From Pedobacter chitinilyticus (lineage in GTDB: Bacteria > Bacteroidota > Bacteroidia > Sphingobacteriales > Sphingobacteriaceae), in NCBI RefSeq assembly GCF_003313385.1, contig NZ_QMHN01000006.1, forward strand, positions 111,158-175,157: 64,000 nt of DNA, read 5' to 3'. The translations under genes were made by a program, and so were the position numbers. The notes under the pieces were generated by a model. It did not search any database. It was not told the origin of the DNA and was given only the letters and a program-made list of their open reading frames with translations. Positions 8,037-15,135 of the stretch are shown here, in pieces. Each line of letters opens with the position of its first letter. The first letter of the stretch is position 1.

Positions 8037-8067
8037 AAATCCAGCTATACGATAGTTGGATTTTTTG
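8037..8067 (+). terminator. Intrinsic terminator after the response regulator
   Basis: AAATCCAGCTAT pairs with ATAGTTGGATTT around loop ACG (one G.U pair) and is followed by TTTTTT overlapping the right arm. This separates the two-component genes from the 55-aa gene. Confidence 0.85.
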
Positions 8068-8120
8068 TTTATAGCCCATTGATTTTCTCAGTTCTCAAAG
8101 ATTTCAAAATCATTTCTCCA

Positions 8121-8166
8121 TTTACGGTTTCCCGTAAATATCTGTTTCTAAGCCTAGCTACATTTG
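8121..8166 (+). promoter_or_regulatory. Palindrome and -7 box upstream of the 55-aa gene
   Basis: TTTACGG (8121-8127) and CCGTAAA (8132-8138) form an operator-like inverted repeat. TACATTTG (8159-8166) fits the Bacteroidota -7 consensus TAnnTTTG, 27 bp before the ATG at 8194. A clear -33 TTG is missing where expected, so an activator bound at the palindrome is plausible. Confidence 0.5.
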
Positions 8167-8193
8167 GATAGTTAAACAATTTAATTTTTAATT

Positions 8194-8361
8194 ATGAAAC
8201 AACCAATCGGTACAAAAGCGAGAACTGGAGAGAACTGTCCAGAATCAGGTGTATGGAAAGTAGTTGGGGTTCCCTCTACAACAGCTCCTATTGCTAAAGG
8301 TAATAGAATGCCTCCATATGATGGAAAAGCTGTTACATGGGAATTAATCAGCTACGCCTAA
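8194..8361 (+). CDS. 55-aa basic protein, YjzC-like pattern
   Basis: Encodes 55 aa starting MKQPIGTKARTGENCPESG. A candidate promoter lies upstream and an intrinsic terminator starts 12 bp after the stop. The spacing of conserved-looking residues (G...CPESGVW...VG, then KGNRMPPYDGK and WELISYA) recalls the small YjzC-type proteins, whose function is unknown. This match is from memory of a pattern and is weak. There is no signal peptide or membrane segment. It could also be a small regulator or protective factor linked to the operon that follows. Confidence 0.6.
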   Translation: MKQPIGTKARTGENCPESGVWKVVGVPSTTAPIAKGNRMPPYDGKAVTWELISYA

Positions 8362-8373
8362 ACTATCACACTC

Positions 8374-8405
8374 TATAGGCTGGGTTTCTCCAGCCTATAA
8401 TTTTT
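8374..8405 (+). terminator. Terminator/attenuator before the 8429 operon
   Basis: TATAGGCTGG pairs perfectly with CCAGCCTATA (8390-8399) around a 6-base loop, followed by ATTTTT. Only 23 bp separate it from the ATG of the next gene and no promoter is obvious there, so readthrough from the 55-aa gene may feed the operon. Confidence 0.85.
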
Positions 8406-8428
8406 CCATTATCAAAACATTAAATATT

Positions 8429-8803
8429 ATGCAAACACAAGAAGAAACATTATTCTATAAAGATCACAATGTTACAGTGACACAATCAAGATATGTCACT
8501 AATTCCAAAACATATGCAATGAGAAACATATCCTCTGTTCATGTTTTTGAGATAGTAAAGAATCATACCCTACCAGTTGTGTTAATAATTGTTGGTGCTA
8601 TAATGCTAATCACAGATGGGGGCAAAGTAATAGGAGGAATAATAGCACTAATTGGTTTTTTAGTGATCATCTTCAACAAGAATCAATACGCAGTTAGAAT
8701 AAGTACCAATTCCGGTGAAGCAAACAGCATAGTTTCTAGAGATAAAATCTACATACAAAAAATTGTTGACGCATTGAATGATGCAATTATACACCGAGGC
8801 TAA
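8429..8803 (+). CDS. DUF6232-like small membrane protein
   Basis: Encodes 124 aa. A short N-terminal beta-rich segment (LFYKDHNVTVTQSRYVT) is followed by two adjacent membrane segments (about 50-83: LPVVLIIVGAIMLITDGG and IGGIIALIGFLVIIF), then a C-terminal YAVRISTNSGEANSI segment and a helix. This order, with the SGE(A/V)NSI-type motif, resembles DUF6232 proteins, which have no known function. It is the first gene of a tightly spaced run (11 bp to the next) and could anchor or regulate the other products at the inner membrane. Confidence 0.65.
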   Translation: MQTQEETLFYKDHNVTVTQSRYVTNSKTYAMRNISSVHVFEIVKNHTLPVVLIIVGAIMLITDGGKVIGGIIALIGFLVIIFNKNQYAVRISTNSGEANSIVSRDKIYIQKIVDALNDAIIHRG

Positions 8804-8814
8804 AATAAAATCCA

Positions 8815-9882
8815 ATGGACCTTAAACTAAAACTAGAACAGCTTCATCAGCGTGTGATCCACCTAAAAGATCAGATCAACACCGAAGAAGCGACCAAAAA
8901 TGCTTTCGTGATGCCTTTCATTCAAATTTTGGGCTACGATATTTTTAACCCTACAGAAGTGGTACCAGAACATATCTGCGACATTGGCACCAAAAAAGGC
9001 GAAAAAGTAGATTATATCATCAAAAAAGACGACGAACCTATCCTCATCATCGAATGTAAGCACTGGAAAGAAAGTGCAGACGCTCACAACTCTCAACTAC
9101 ATCGCTATTTTCATGTTTCTAAAGCGCGATTTGGCGTACTCACCAATGGCTTAACCTATAACTTTTATACCGATCTGGAGAAGCCAAACATCATGGACGA
9201 GAAGCCTTTTCTAACCATCAATATTGAAGATTTAAAGGATAACCCCATTAAAGTATTGGAAAGCTTCACCAAAAAAGACTACCATTTAGAAACCATCCTC
9301 GACTCTGCAGAAGCCTTAAAATACATCAAAGCCATTCGAAAAGAATTTGAAAAGGAAATAGAAACCCCATCTGACGAAATGGTAAAACTATTGGTGAGCC
9401 GTTTTTTCGAAAAGCCACTGACCGCCAGTCGCATGGTTGCCTTTAAAGAATATACCAAAAAGGCTTTGGCAACTTCTATCAACGACTCGATCAGCTATCG
9501 TTTAAAATCTGCGCTGAACATTAACGAGAAAATTGAAGTACCAAAAGAACAAAGAGTAGAACCTGTAGACGAAAACAACGATCAGCCTAAAGTGATCACT
9601 ACGGATGAAGAAGTGGAGGCTTTCCATATCGTCAAAGCAATTTTAAGAGAAAAGATTTCTGCCGAACGAATTGCGGCCAGGGACACTCAATCTTACTTCG
9701 GTGTATTGCTAGACGATAACAACCGTAAACCTTTGTGCAGGCTACATTTTAATAGCGCCAATAAATACATTGAGCTATTTCACAACGGGAAAGATGCTGG
9801 CGAGAAAAGGCAATTGGCTAATCTTGATGAGATTTATCAACACAGGGACGAACTCCATCTCACCATTCAAAACTATCAATAA
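8815..9882 (+). CDS. Type I restriction HSDR_N-like nuclease, stand-alone
   Basis: Encodes 355 aa. Residues 1-160 match the N-terminal endonuclease domain of type I restriction R subunits (PD-(D/E)XK fold): an early acidic helix, KVDYII with the catalytic Asp, then IIECKHW with the E-x-K pair, and a following VLTNGLTYNFYTD segment typical of the family. The rest is helical plus a C-terminal alpha/beta domain with LCRLHFNS. There is no helicase part and no modification or specificity subunit nearby, so this is not a full restriction system. Such stand-alone proteins are often annotated 'type I restriction endonuclease' without proof. Cutting DNA in defence or repair is plausible. Its stop overlaps the next ATG by 1 bp. 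Confidence 0.75.
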   Translation: MDLKLKLEQLHQRVIHLKDQINTEEATKNAFVMPFIQILGYDIFNPTEVVPEHICDIGTKKGEKVDYIIKKDDEPILIIECKHWKESADAHNSQLHRYFHVSKARFGVLTNGLTYNFYTDLEKPNIMDEKPFLTINIEDLKDNPIKVLESFTKKDYHLETILDSAEALKYIKAIRKEFEKEIETPSDEMVKLLVSRFFEKPLTASRMVAFKEYTKKALATSINDSISYRLKSALNINEKIEVPKEQRVEPVDENNDQPKVITTDEEVEAFHIVKAILREKISAERIAARDTQSYFGVLLDDNNRKPLCRLHFNSANKYIELFHNGKDAGEKRQLANLDEIYQHRDELHLTIQNYQ

Positions 9883-10259
9883 TGAAAGCGCTGTTTGTTT
9901 TCTGTGGCATCTGCTGCTTCATGGCTTTGGCCAAATGGCCAATAGAATACTATACTTTTTTAAGAATAGTGGTTTCGTTAGGTGCCATCGCCGCCATCTA
10001 CCGCTTCCTTATTCAGAAAGACCATTGGTGGGCAATCATTTTCGGGATTATCTTATTCCTTTTTAACCCTATCCTACCCATCTATTTATACAGAAAAAGC
10101 CTTTGGATGCCACTGGACATTATTGTTGGTTTATTGTTTTACGCATTGGCTTTTCTAAAAAAGAAAGAAATAAACATCACTAAAAGCCCAGCTAAAGCAA
10201 CTCCTGCGAAAATTCATACCAGAGATCGAATTATTTCACCTAAAAAATCAAATCCTTAA
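9882..10259 (+). CDS. DUF6804-like membrane protein
   Basis: Encodes 125 aa with three to four hydrophobic segments (about 3-20, 26-42, 50-70, 77-91) and a basic, Lys/Pro-rich cytoplasmic tail from residue 93. YYTFLRIVVSLGA, FNPILPIYL and WMPLDIIVGLLFY resemble the DUF6804 pattern. DUF6804 genes often sit beside stand-alone restriction-like nucleases in bacterial genomes as I recall, which would fit here, but I cannot confirm that. The start overlaps the stop of the nuclease gene (TAATG), a sign of coupling. Confidence 0.65.
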   Translation: MKALFVFCGICCFMALAKWPIEYYTFLRIVVSLGAIAAIYRFLIQKDHWWAIIFGIILFLFNPILPIYLYRKSLWMPLDIIVGLLFYALAFLKKKEINITKSPAKATPAKIHTRDRIISPKKSNP

Positions 10260-10260
10260 C

Positions 10261-10668
10261 ATGGAAACCATACAAATATCAGAAAATTTAAAAGCCCATT
10301 TTCTACGCCTTTATCAATTGGCTATCTGCGACGACAATTTCAGTTCGCTAGAGCTCAAAATGCTCTACAAATTCGCAGAAGAAAGAGGAGTTACGGCCAA
10401 GAATCTAGACGAGATTTTGCTCAAACCAATCGATTCAAAAAACATCATTCCACAAGCATTGGAAGAAAAAATTGACTATTTATATGATCTCACCGTAATG
10501 ATATGGGCCGACCAGCAAATAGATGACAACGAAAGATCTGCCTTGGAAAAATACATTAAACTTTTCGGCTTTGTGGAAGAAAACGCCACAGCAATAGCTG
10601 ACTACTTTCTGGAAGCCATACAGAATGGAAAATCCAAACACGAAATTATTAATGAACTCCAAAACTAA
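10261..10668 (+). CDS. TerB-like helical protein
   Basis: Encodes 135 aa, all-helical. Two motifs fit the TerB/DjlA-N fold: ICDDNFSSLELKMLYKFAEE near residues 22-42 and WADQQIDDNERSALEKYIKLFG near 80-102, each an acidic loop followed by a helix with a conserved Glu. TerB domains occur in tellurite and stress response systems and in several phage-defence-like gene groups, where they bind metal and associate with membranes and VWA proteins. A VWA-like gene lies two genes downstream. Starts 1 bp after the previous stop. Confidence 0.7.
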   Translation: METIQISENLKAHFLRLYQLAICDDNFSSLELKMLYKFAEERGVTAKNLDEILLKPIDSKNIIPQALEEKIDYLYDLTVMIWADQQIDDNERSALEKYIKLFGFVEENATAIADYFLEAIQNGKSKHEIINELQN

Positions 10669-10674
10669 AATGTG

Positions 10675-12000
10675 ATGACTACACAGATCAAAAACATCTT
10701 TCGGTTAAAATCAATCTTACCGACCACAACTTCCAATGAAAAGCCAGAAATCAATACCGAAGAAGTAGAAGAAGCAAGACGAAGAACCTATCATGAAACA
10801 GGTTTTAGAGACAGTTCTAGAAATATGGGAACGTCACAAGTACTTTCTATTTGTTTGGATGCCATTTATGCTAAATTTCAGAATGAAGAGAAATTGTTGG
10901 TAGATAAGCAAAGACAAGCCAAAGAGCCTTATATCAATGAACAGAAAAATAAGGAAACGGAAATTAAGGCACTTACCGTGAGTAAAGAAAATAAGGAAGA
11001 ACAGATCACCAGACTGAACGACAATATTAAAACGGTTAAAGAAAACATAGAGTCGTTAAAATTTGAGATTAATGATTTACCACGGAATCCAGAAGCGTAT
11101 CATGTAAAAGCCGAAAAAGGTGCTACCACCAAGTTTTGGGTGGGACTGATTATTCTTATTCCAATAACACTCTATTTGTTTACTTTTTATGTGTCTACCT
11201 CATACTCTGCTTTCTTTAAGACCTTTGATCCTGAAAGCAATTTAATGGCCAATGTACTGGATCCAAAAGCTTTTGAAAAAGCATGGGCAGACGGACCACT
11301 AGAAGGGGCCTTTGTAATGCTAATTCCCTTTGTGTTTCTGGGCTTAGGATATCTTATTCACATGTATAGTGAAAATAAAAGTGTTGCCAACTACTTTAAA
11401 ATTGGTATCCTATTCCTTACCACTTTTGTATTCGATGCTATTTTGGCTTACCAGATAGAAGAGAAAATCTATGAGCTGAACAAAACATTTGAATCTGCTC
11501 CTTTTGATTTAGCTATTGCGTTTACTAAAATCCAGTTCTGGGGCATCATCTTCGCAGGTTTCGTCGTGTATGTAATCTGGGGTCTTGTATTCGATTTCAT
11601 TATGAAAGAGCATAAAGAAAAAGATAGAATTAAGCACCAACAACATAAACGCCAGCAAGATATTCTTATTCATCAAGAAAAAATCAATGATTTCAACAAA
11701 GAAAAAGACACGCTGATTAAAGAATTAGACAGCATCAAAGAATTGATTGCGAAAGCTCATGGAAGAATTGCCGAATTACAAAGAATTATTGATGCTGTAA
11801 TTATCCCAACCAAGGAATACGCTCTATATGCCTCAGAATATGTGCAAGGCTGGGTAACCTTTATTACCGAAAAACTATTTGTTTCACGAACTGAAAACCA
11901 AAATTTAGTGAAAGAATGTATGGAGGTTTACAACGGGCATTGCGAGAGCGTTGGTGCGACCGCCGATTCTCAAAATTCAGTTTACTTATCAGTAGTTTAA
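10675..12000 (+). CDS. Coiled-coil polytopic membrane protein
   Basis: Encodes 441 aa from ATG at 10675 (a GTG at 10672 is less likely). Residues about 70-130 are a long coiled coil (KEEQITRLNDNIKTVKENI). Four membrane segments follow near 155-180, 210-230, 243-262 and 285-307, then a second basic coiled coil (about 310-375) and a conserved-looking tail (YASEYVQGWVTFITEKLF). This layout suits a scaffold or tension-sensing membrane protein with both coils in the cytoplasm. I know no characterised homologue. Within the operon it would be the main membrane platform. Confidence 0.65.
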   Translation: MTTQIKNIFRLKSILPTTTSNEKPEINTEEVEEARRRTYHETGFRDSSRNMGTSQVLSICLDAIYAKFQNEEKLLVDKQRQAKEPYINEQKNKETEIKALTVSKENKEEQITRLNDNIKTVKENIESLKFEINDLPRNPEAYHVKAEKGATTKFWVGLIILIPITLYLFTFYVSTSYSAFFKTFDPESNLMANVLDPKAFEKAWADGPLEGAFVMLIPFVFLGLGYLIHMYSENKSVANYFKIGILFLTTFVFDAILAYQIEEKIYELNKTFESAPFDLAIAFTKIQFWGIIFAGFVVYVIWGLVFDFIMKEHKEKDRIKHQQHKRQQDILIHQEKINDFNKEKDTLIKELDSIKELIAKAHGRIAELQRIIDAVIIPTKEYALYASEYVQGWVTFITEKLFVSRTENQNLVKECMEVYNGHCESVGATADSQNSVYLSVV

Positions 12001-12010
12001 ATTTACGAAC

Positions 12011-12865
12011 ATGAAAGCAAAATTACTCATACTCCCTTTATTGGCACTTTTAGTAACGAGTTTCAAAGCTGCCAAAGAACCAGTGCCACAGAAAACATCT
12101 AACAATCTTAACATCAGCTTACTGCTGGATTTATCTGACCGCATAGACCCAAACAAATATCCTGACCTTTACCAGAGGGACTTGCAATACATTAAGTTTG
12201 TGCAAAAAGCATTTACCAATCATATCAAGGGTAAAAAAATCATCCAGTTAAACGATCAGATGCAGGTTTTCTTTGATCCAGCACCACAAAACCCAACCAT
12301 CAATGCGCTTAGCCAACAATTGAAAGTGAATTTCAACAAGCAATCGAGCAAGAACGAGATCAATAACGTAGAAAAAACGTTCTCTGAAATTCCAGCTAAA
12401 ATATATCAGTCGGCAATTAAGGATAAAACATTTATCGGTTCAGACATTTGGAGATTTTTCAAGAACAACGTGAAAGATTACTGTGTCAAGGATAATCATC
12501 GTAATATTCTGGTAATCATTACCGATGGCTATATGTATCACCAAAACAGTAAATTCACTGAAAAAAATAAAAGCTCGTACATTACTCCGTCATTTATCCA
12601 GGCAAAAAAATTAACCAATTCAAATTACAAGGATCTTATCGAAAAAAATAGATTAGGTTTCATTCCTGCAACGGATAATTTACAGGATTTAGAGATTATC
12701 GTACTCGGTATCAATCCCTCGAAGAAGAATCCTTATGAAAATGATGTGATTAACCAATACTGGTCTGATTGGTTTAAGACAATGAGCGTGAGAAAATTCT
12801 ATCTAAAAAACACGGACTTAGCTACTAATCTCGAACCAGTCATCCTTAAAATCATCTCAGGATAA
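12011..12865 (+). CDS. Exported VWA-like protein with degenerate MIDAS
   Basis: Encodes 284 aa with a signal peptide (hydrophobic 3-19, then AAKEPV). The NISLLLDLSDRID strand-loop at residues 34-46 and NILVIITDGYMY near 165-176 fit a von Willebrand A fold. The metal site is altered: DxSxS reads Asp40-L-Ser42-D-Arg44, although the TDG aspartate is kept. The protein may therefore bind a partner without the usual metal. Putative location is the periplasm, next to the coiled-coil membrane protein. In Ter-type stress systems VWA and TerB proteins act together; here this is inference from order. Confidence 0.65.
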   Translation: MKAKLLILPLLALLVTSFKAAKEPVPQKTSNNLNISLLLDLSDRIDPNKYPDLYQRDLQYIKFVQKAFTNHIKGKKIIQLNDQMQVFFDPAPQNPTINALSQQLKVNFNKQSSKNEINNVEKTFSEIPAKIYQSAIKDKTFIGSDIWRFFKNNVKDYCVKDNHRNILVIITDGYMYHQNSKFTEKNKSSYITPSFIQAKKLTNSNYKDLIEKNRLGFIPATDNLQDLEIIVLGINPSKKNPYENDVINQYWSDWFKTMSVRKFYLKNTDLATNLEPVILKIISG

Positions 12866-12877
12866 CCAGTAAAATTT

Positions 12878-13090
12878 ATGAAATCATTCCTTTTTATAGC
12901 CACATTAATAATCGCCTTCAATAAGTTTCAAACCAAGCCAACTGTTTATCTTTGCGACAACGGAAAAACCAATAAATATCATCTATCTAAACAATGCCGA
13001 GGAATACGCAAGTGCAATTACAAAATTGTCGAAATCAGTTTGGAAAAAGCCAAGAAACAGGGTTATGGCCTATGTGGCTACGAGTATTAA
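12878..13090 (+). CDS. Secreted Cys-rich peptide, possible metal knuckle
   Basis: Encodes 70 aa with an N-terminal hydrophobic segment (FLFIATLIIAF). Four cysteines (26, 40, 46, 66) and His35 are spaced as VYLC..., KYHLSKQC, KC and LCGYE. This recalls the small Ada-like metal-binding tail fused to the C-terminus of some secreted thermonucleases and other Bacteroidota exported enzymes. Here it is a separate gene that overlaps the start of the thermonuclease gene by 19 bp, so the two proteins probably work together. Confidence 0.65.
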   Translation: MKSFLFIATLIIAFNKFQTKPTVYLCDNGKTNKYHLSKQCRGIRKCNYKIVEISLEKAKKQGYGLCGYEY

Positions 13091-13644
13091 CCACATTGGT
13101 GTTACTATTGCACTGCAATTTTGCTTTCAGTCAGTTCAAACCCGTTCCCGCTTGGCAAAAGGCGCTTAGTAAAACCAGCTTTACGGCAAAAATCATCCGC
13201 ATTTTAGACGGTGATACCATGGAAGCACTTTACCAAAACAAGCCTGTTAGAATTAGATTGTCGCATATAGACGCTCCAGAACACAAGAAAAAACAAGCTT
13301 TTGGCGTACAGGCGAAAAAGGCATTATCCAATTTGTGTTTTGGACAAACAGTTACCGTTCATAGTGAGAAATTAGATCGCTATGGACGGTTAATTGCCGT
13401 AGTGGTCAACAACAAAAAACAAATTGTTAACCAAGAGATGATCAAATTGGGAATGGCCTGGCATTTCAAGAAATATTCTAAAGATAAACTGTATGCTCAA
13501 TTAGAAGCACAGGCCAGAAAACAACAAAAAGGTTTATGGCAGTTACCAAACCCAGTACCACCTTGGGAATGGCGAAAAAAAAGAACCTTACTTAGTGCCA
13601 ACAACCTTCAAGGCCCTGTTCAAACTGCGCAAGGTAATCCCTAA
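13072..13644 (+). CDS. Secreted thermonuclease (SNase family)
   Basis: Encodes 190 aa from ATG at 13072, chosen because a signal peptide follows directly (MWLRVLTTLVLLL ... FAFSQ). A longer frame from 12994 would put 26 polar residues before it. Staphylococcal-nuclease landmarks are present: ILDGDTM (46-50), Arg62 and Glu70 in RLSHIDAPE, and Arg106 in DRYGR, the three catalytic positions with family spacing. It should cut DNA and RNA in the periplasm or outside, using calcium. The C-terminus ends PPWEWRKK plus a short tail. The last 57 bp overlap the opposite-strand Crp/Fnr gene. Confidence 0.88.
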   Translation: MWLRVLTTLVLLLHCNFAFSQFKPVPAWQKALSKTSFTAKIIRILDGDTMEALYQNKPVRIRLSHIDAPEHKKKQAFGVQAKKALSNLCFGQTVTVHSEKLDRYGRLIAVVVNNKKQIVNQEMIKLGMAWHFKKYSKDKLYAQLEAQARKQQKGLWQLPNPVPPWEWRKKRTLLSANNLQGPVQTAQGNP

Positions 13645-14202
13645 ATAAGCGGCCATATCATCCTTACTGATCTGTATGCCTAGTTTCTGCTGCAAATCCA
13701 AAAGTTTACCCAATCCGTGGTCAACCGTATACAACTGCTGAAAAGATGCCCTACTACTTGTATTCACGATACGCTCGGCCAATTCGTGTAGTAGTAGCTT
13801 GTTTAGTGTAAGATCTTTGGCCAACAACTCCTTAAAAACAGCCACAGGAATGGCATAAGCTTCCAAAGAAGTGAGTGCCGAAACATTACAAAGGCAATTG
13901 TTATTCCTCAATGTTTCTATCTCTCCCAAAATTTCCCCATCCCCCATAAACTCCAGGATATAGTCTTTCCCGTTCTCCTCTAAAAAGTAACACTTTGCAA
14001 TCCCCTCTTTTACCACAAACACTTTAAGGCAAGTCTCACCCTGTGTAAGCAATAAATCCTCTCTTCTAAAACGCTGTAAAGTAATGGATGGATAACGTTT
14101 GCTTTGGTAAAGCGCATCCACGTAAGATAAAAATTCGGTGTTTGTTCTCAGCATATCAAGGTTGGGACATTTGTCCTTTTTTGCTTCAGGTATTTCCTTC
14201 AC
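13588..14202 (-). CDS. Crp/Fnr family transcriptional regulator
   Basis: Encodes 204 aa from a GTG at 14202; ATG at 14154 (MLRTNTEFL) is an alternative giving 188 aa and a more standard N-terminus. Residues about 45-135 form a cyclic-nucleotide-binding jelly roll (LLTQGE, VFVVKEGIAKCYF, GEILGEIE). The C-terminus has an HTH (ISKDDMAAYLGITLRSLNRAL). There is no cysteine cluster like that of Fnr. A -7 box (TATCTTTG, minus strand) lies at 14217-14224. It is divergent from the HAD gene and may regulate it. Its 3' end overlaps the thermonuclease gene tail to tail. Confidence 0.88.
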   Translation of the reverse strand: MKEIPEAKKDKCPNLDMLRTNTEFLSYVDALYQSKRYPSITLQRFRREDLLLTQGETCLKVFVVKEGIAKCYFLEENGKDYILEFMGDGEILGEIETLRNNNCLCNVSALTSLEAYAIPVAVFKELLAKDLTLNKLLLHELAERIVNTSSRASFQQLYTVDHGLGKLLDLQQKLGIQISKDDMAAYLGITLRSLNRALKVVGTK

Positions 14203-14216
14203 CTTTGCAACACTTA

Positions 14217-14245
14217 CAAAGATAATGCGATGGCAAAGTATCGCA
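14217..14245. promoter_or_regulatory. Divergent promoter region with palindrome
   Basis: Minus-strand TATCTTTG (14217-14224) fits the -7 box for the Crp/Fnr gene. TGCGAT (14226-14231) and ATCGCA (14240-14245) form a 6-bp inverted repeat with an 8-base spacer between the Crp/Fnr and HAD genes, a possible autoregulatory site. Confidence 0.45.
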
Positions 14246-14264
14246 AATAAAATAATTAAGCCAA

Positions 14265-14951
14265 ATGAAGAATCAAATTACCACCATTGCGTTTGATGCC
14301 GATGACACCCTTTGGGAAAACGAACAATATTTTAGACAGGCAGAAGATAAATTTTCCAAATTGTTTGAACACCTGATTGCTGAAGATGTCACTAAACAAC
14401 TGTTCGATATTGAGATGAAAAACCTCAAAATGTACGGTTATGGTATTAAAGGCTTTATGCTGGGCATGATAGAAACACTGGCGAAACTTAGCGGCGACAA
14501 AGTCGATACCGCACTGATCTCAAAAATATTCGAAATTGGGCACGAACTTTTGAACAAACCGATCATCCTGTTAGACGGTATCGAAAAAACCCTGCAGCAC
14601 CTATACGGAAAATACAGATTGGTAATGGCAACCAAAGGTGATTTACTGGACCAAGAAAGAAAATTGGAAAAATCTGGTTTGGCAAAATACTTTCACCATA
14701 TTGAAATTATGAGCGACAAACAGCCCGCCAATTATCGTAAACTTATTCAGCATTTGGACTGCAAGCCTGAAAACTTTTTGATGGTGGGCAACTCTCGGAA
14801 ATCGGATATTTTGCCTGTTTTGGCCATCAATGCCTTCGCGGTGGAGGTGCCTTATCATACCACCTGGATACATGAAATGCATGAAGAGGAAATTGTACAT
14901 CCAAATTTCATTAGTGTGGAGAGTATTGATCAAGTGATTCCGTTGCTGTAA
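14265..14951 (+). CDS. HAD superfamily hydrolase
   Basis: Encodes 228 aa. HAD motif I is AFDADDTLWENE (nucleophile Asp in DADDT), motif II is in VMATKGD, and motif III/IV is the Lys before QPANYRK with VGNSRKSDILP. The helical cap between motifs I and II is type C1. These are small-molecule phosphatases; the substrate cannot be told from sequence. It is divergent from the Crp/Fnr regulator. Confidence 0.85.
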   Translation: MKNQITTIAFDADDTLWENEQYFRQAEDKFSKLFEHLIAEDVTKQLFDIEMKNLKMYGYGIKGFMLGMIETLAKLSGDKVDTALISKIFEIGHELLNKPIILLDGIEKTLQHLYGKYRLVMATKGDLLDQERKLEKSGLAKYFHHIEIMSDKQPANYRKLIQHLDCKPENFLMVGNSRKSDILPVLAINAFAVEVPYHTTWIHEMHEEEIVHPNFISVESIDQVIPLL

Positions 14952-14957
14952 TAATTT

Positions 14958-15116
14958 GCCACAGATGCACAGATAAAAAACACGATAAGCGATTTAAACA
15001 CGCTAGTTTTCGATCCACCATCTCAGCCTTCATAGAGAATGGGCGAATTAAATTACCCTTCACTAAAAGAGTGCCTAAAGGCTGAGGTAGTCAATATTCA
15101 TCTGTGCATCTGTGGC
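14958..15116. repeat. Palindromic element with nested inverted repeats
   Basis: The ends GCCACAGATGCACAGAT (14958-14974) and ATCTGTGCATCTGTGGC (15100-15116) are perfect inverted copies of 17 bp. Inside, CTCAGCCTT (15022-15030) pairs with AAGGCTGAG (15078-15086), so the whole 159 bp can form one long stem. It has no coding capacity, like a MITE. A sister with the same ends is at 60826-60957. The right end is 19 bp before the ATG of the next gene. Confidence 0.85.
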
Positions 15117-15135
15117 TAAAAAATTAAAAAAAGAT

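Noticed and set aside
8815..9882. Complete type I restriction-modification system
   Set aside because: No helicase motor in the protein and no HsdM or HsdS gene adjacent.
12994..13071. Upstream start of the thermonuclease gene
   Set aside because: It would place 26 polar residues before the signal peptide and lies in the out-of-frame part of the Cys-rich gene; ATG at 13072 is better.
14958..15116. Insertion sequence
   Set aside because: Only 159 bp, with no transposase; treated as a MITE-like palindromic repeat.
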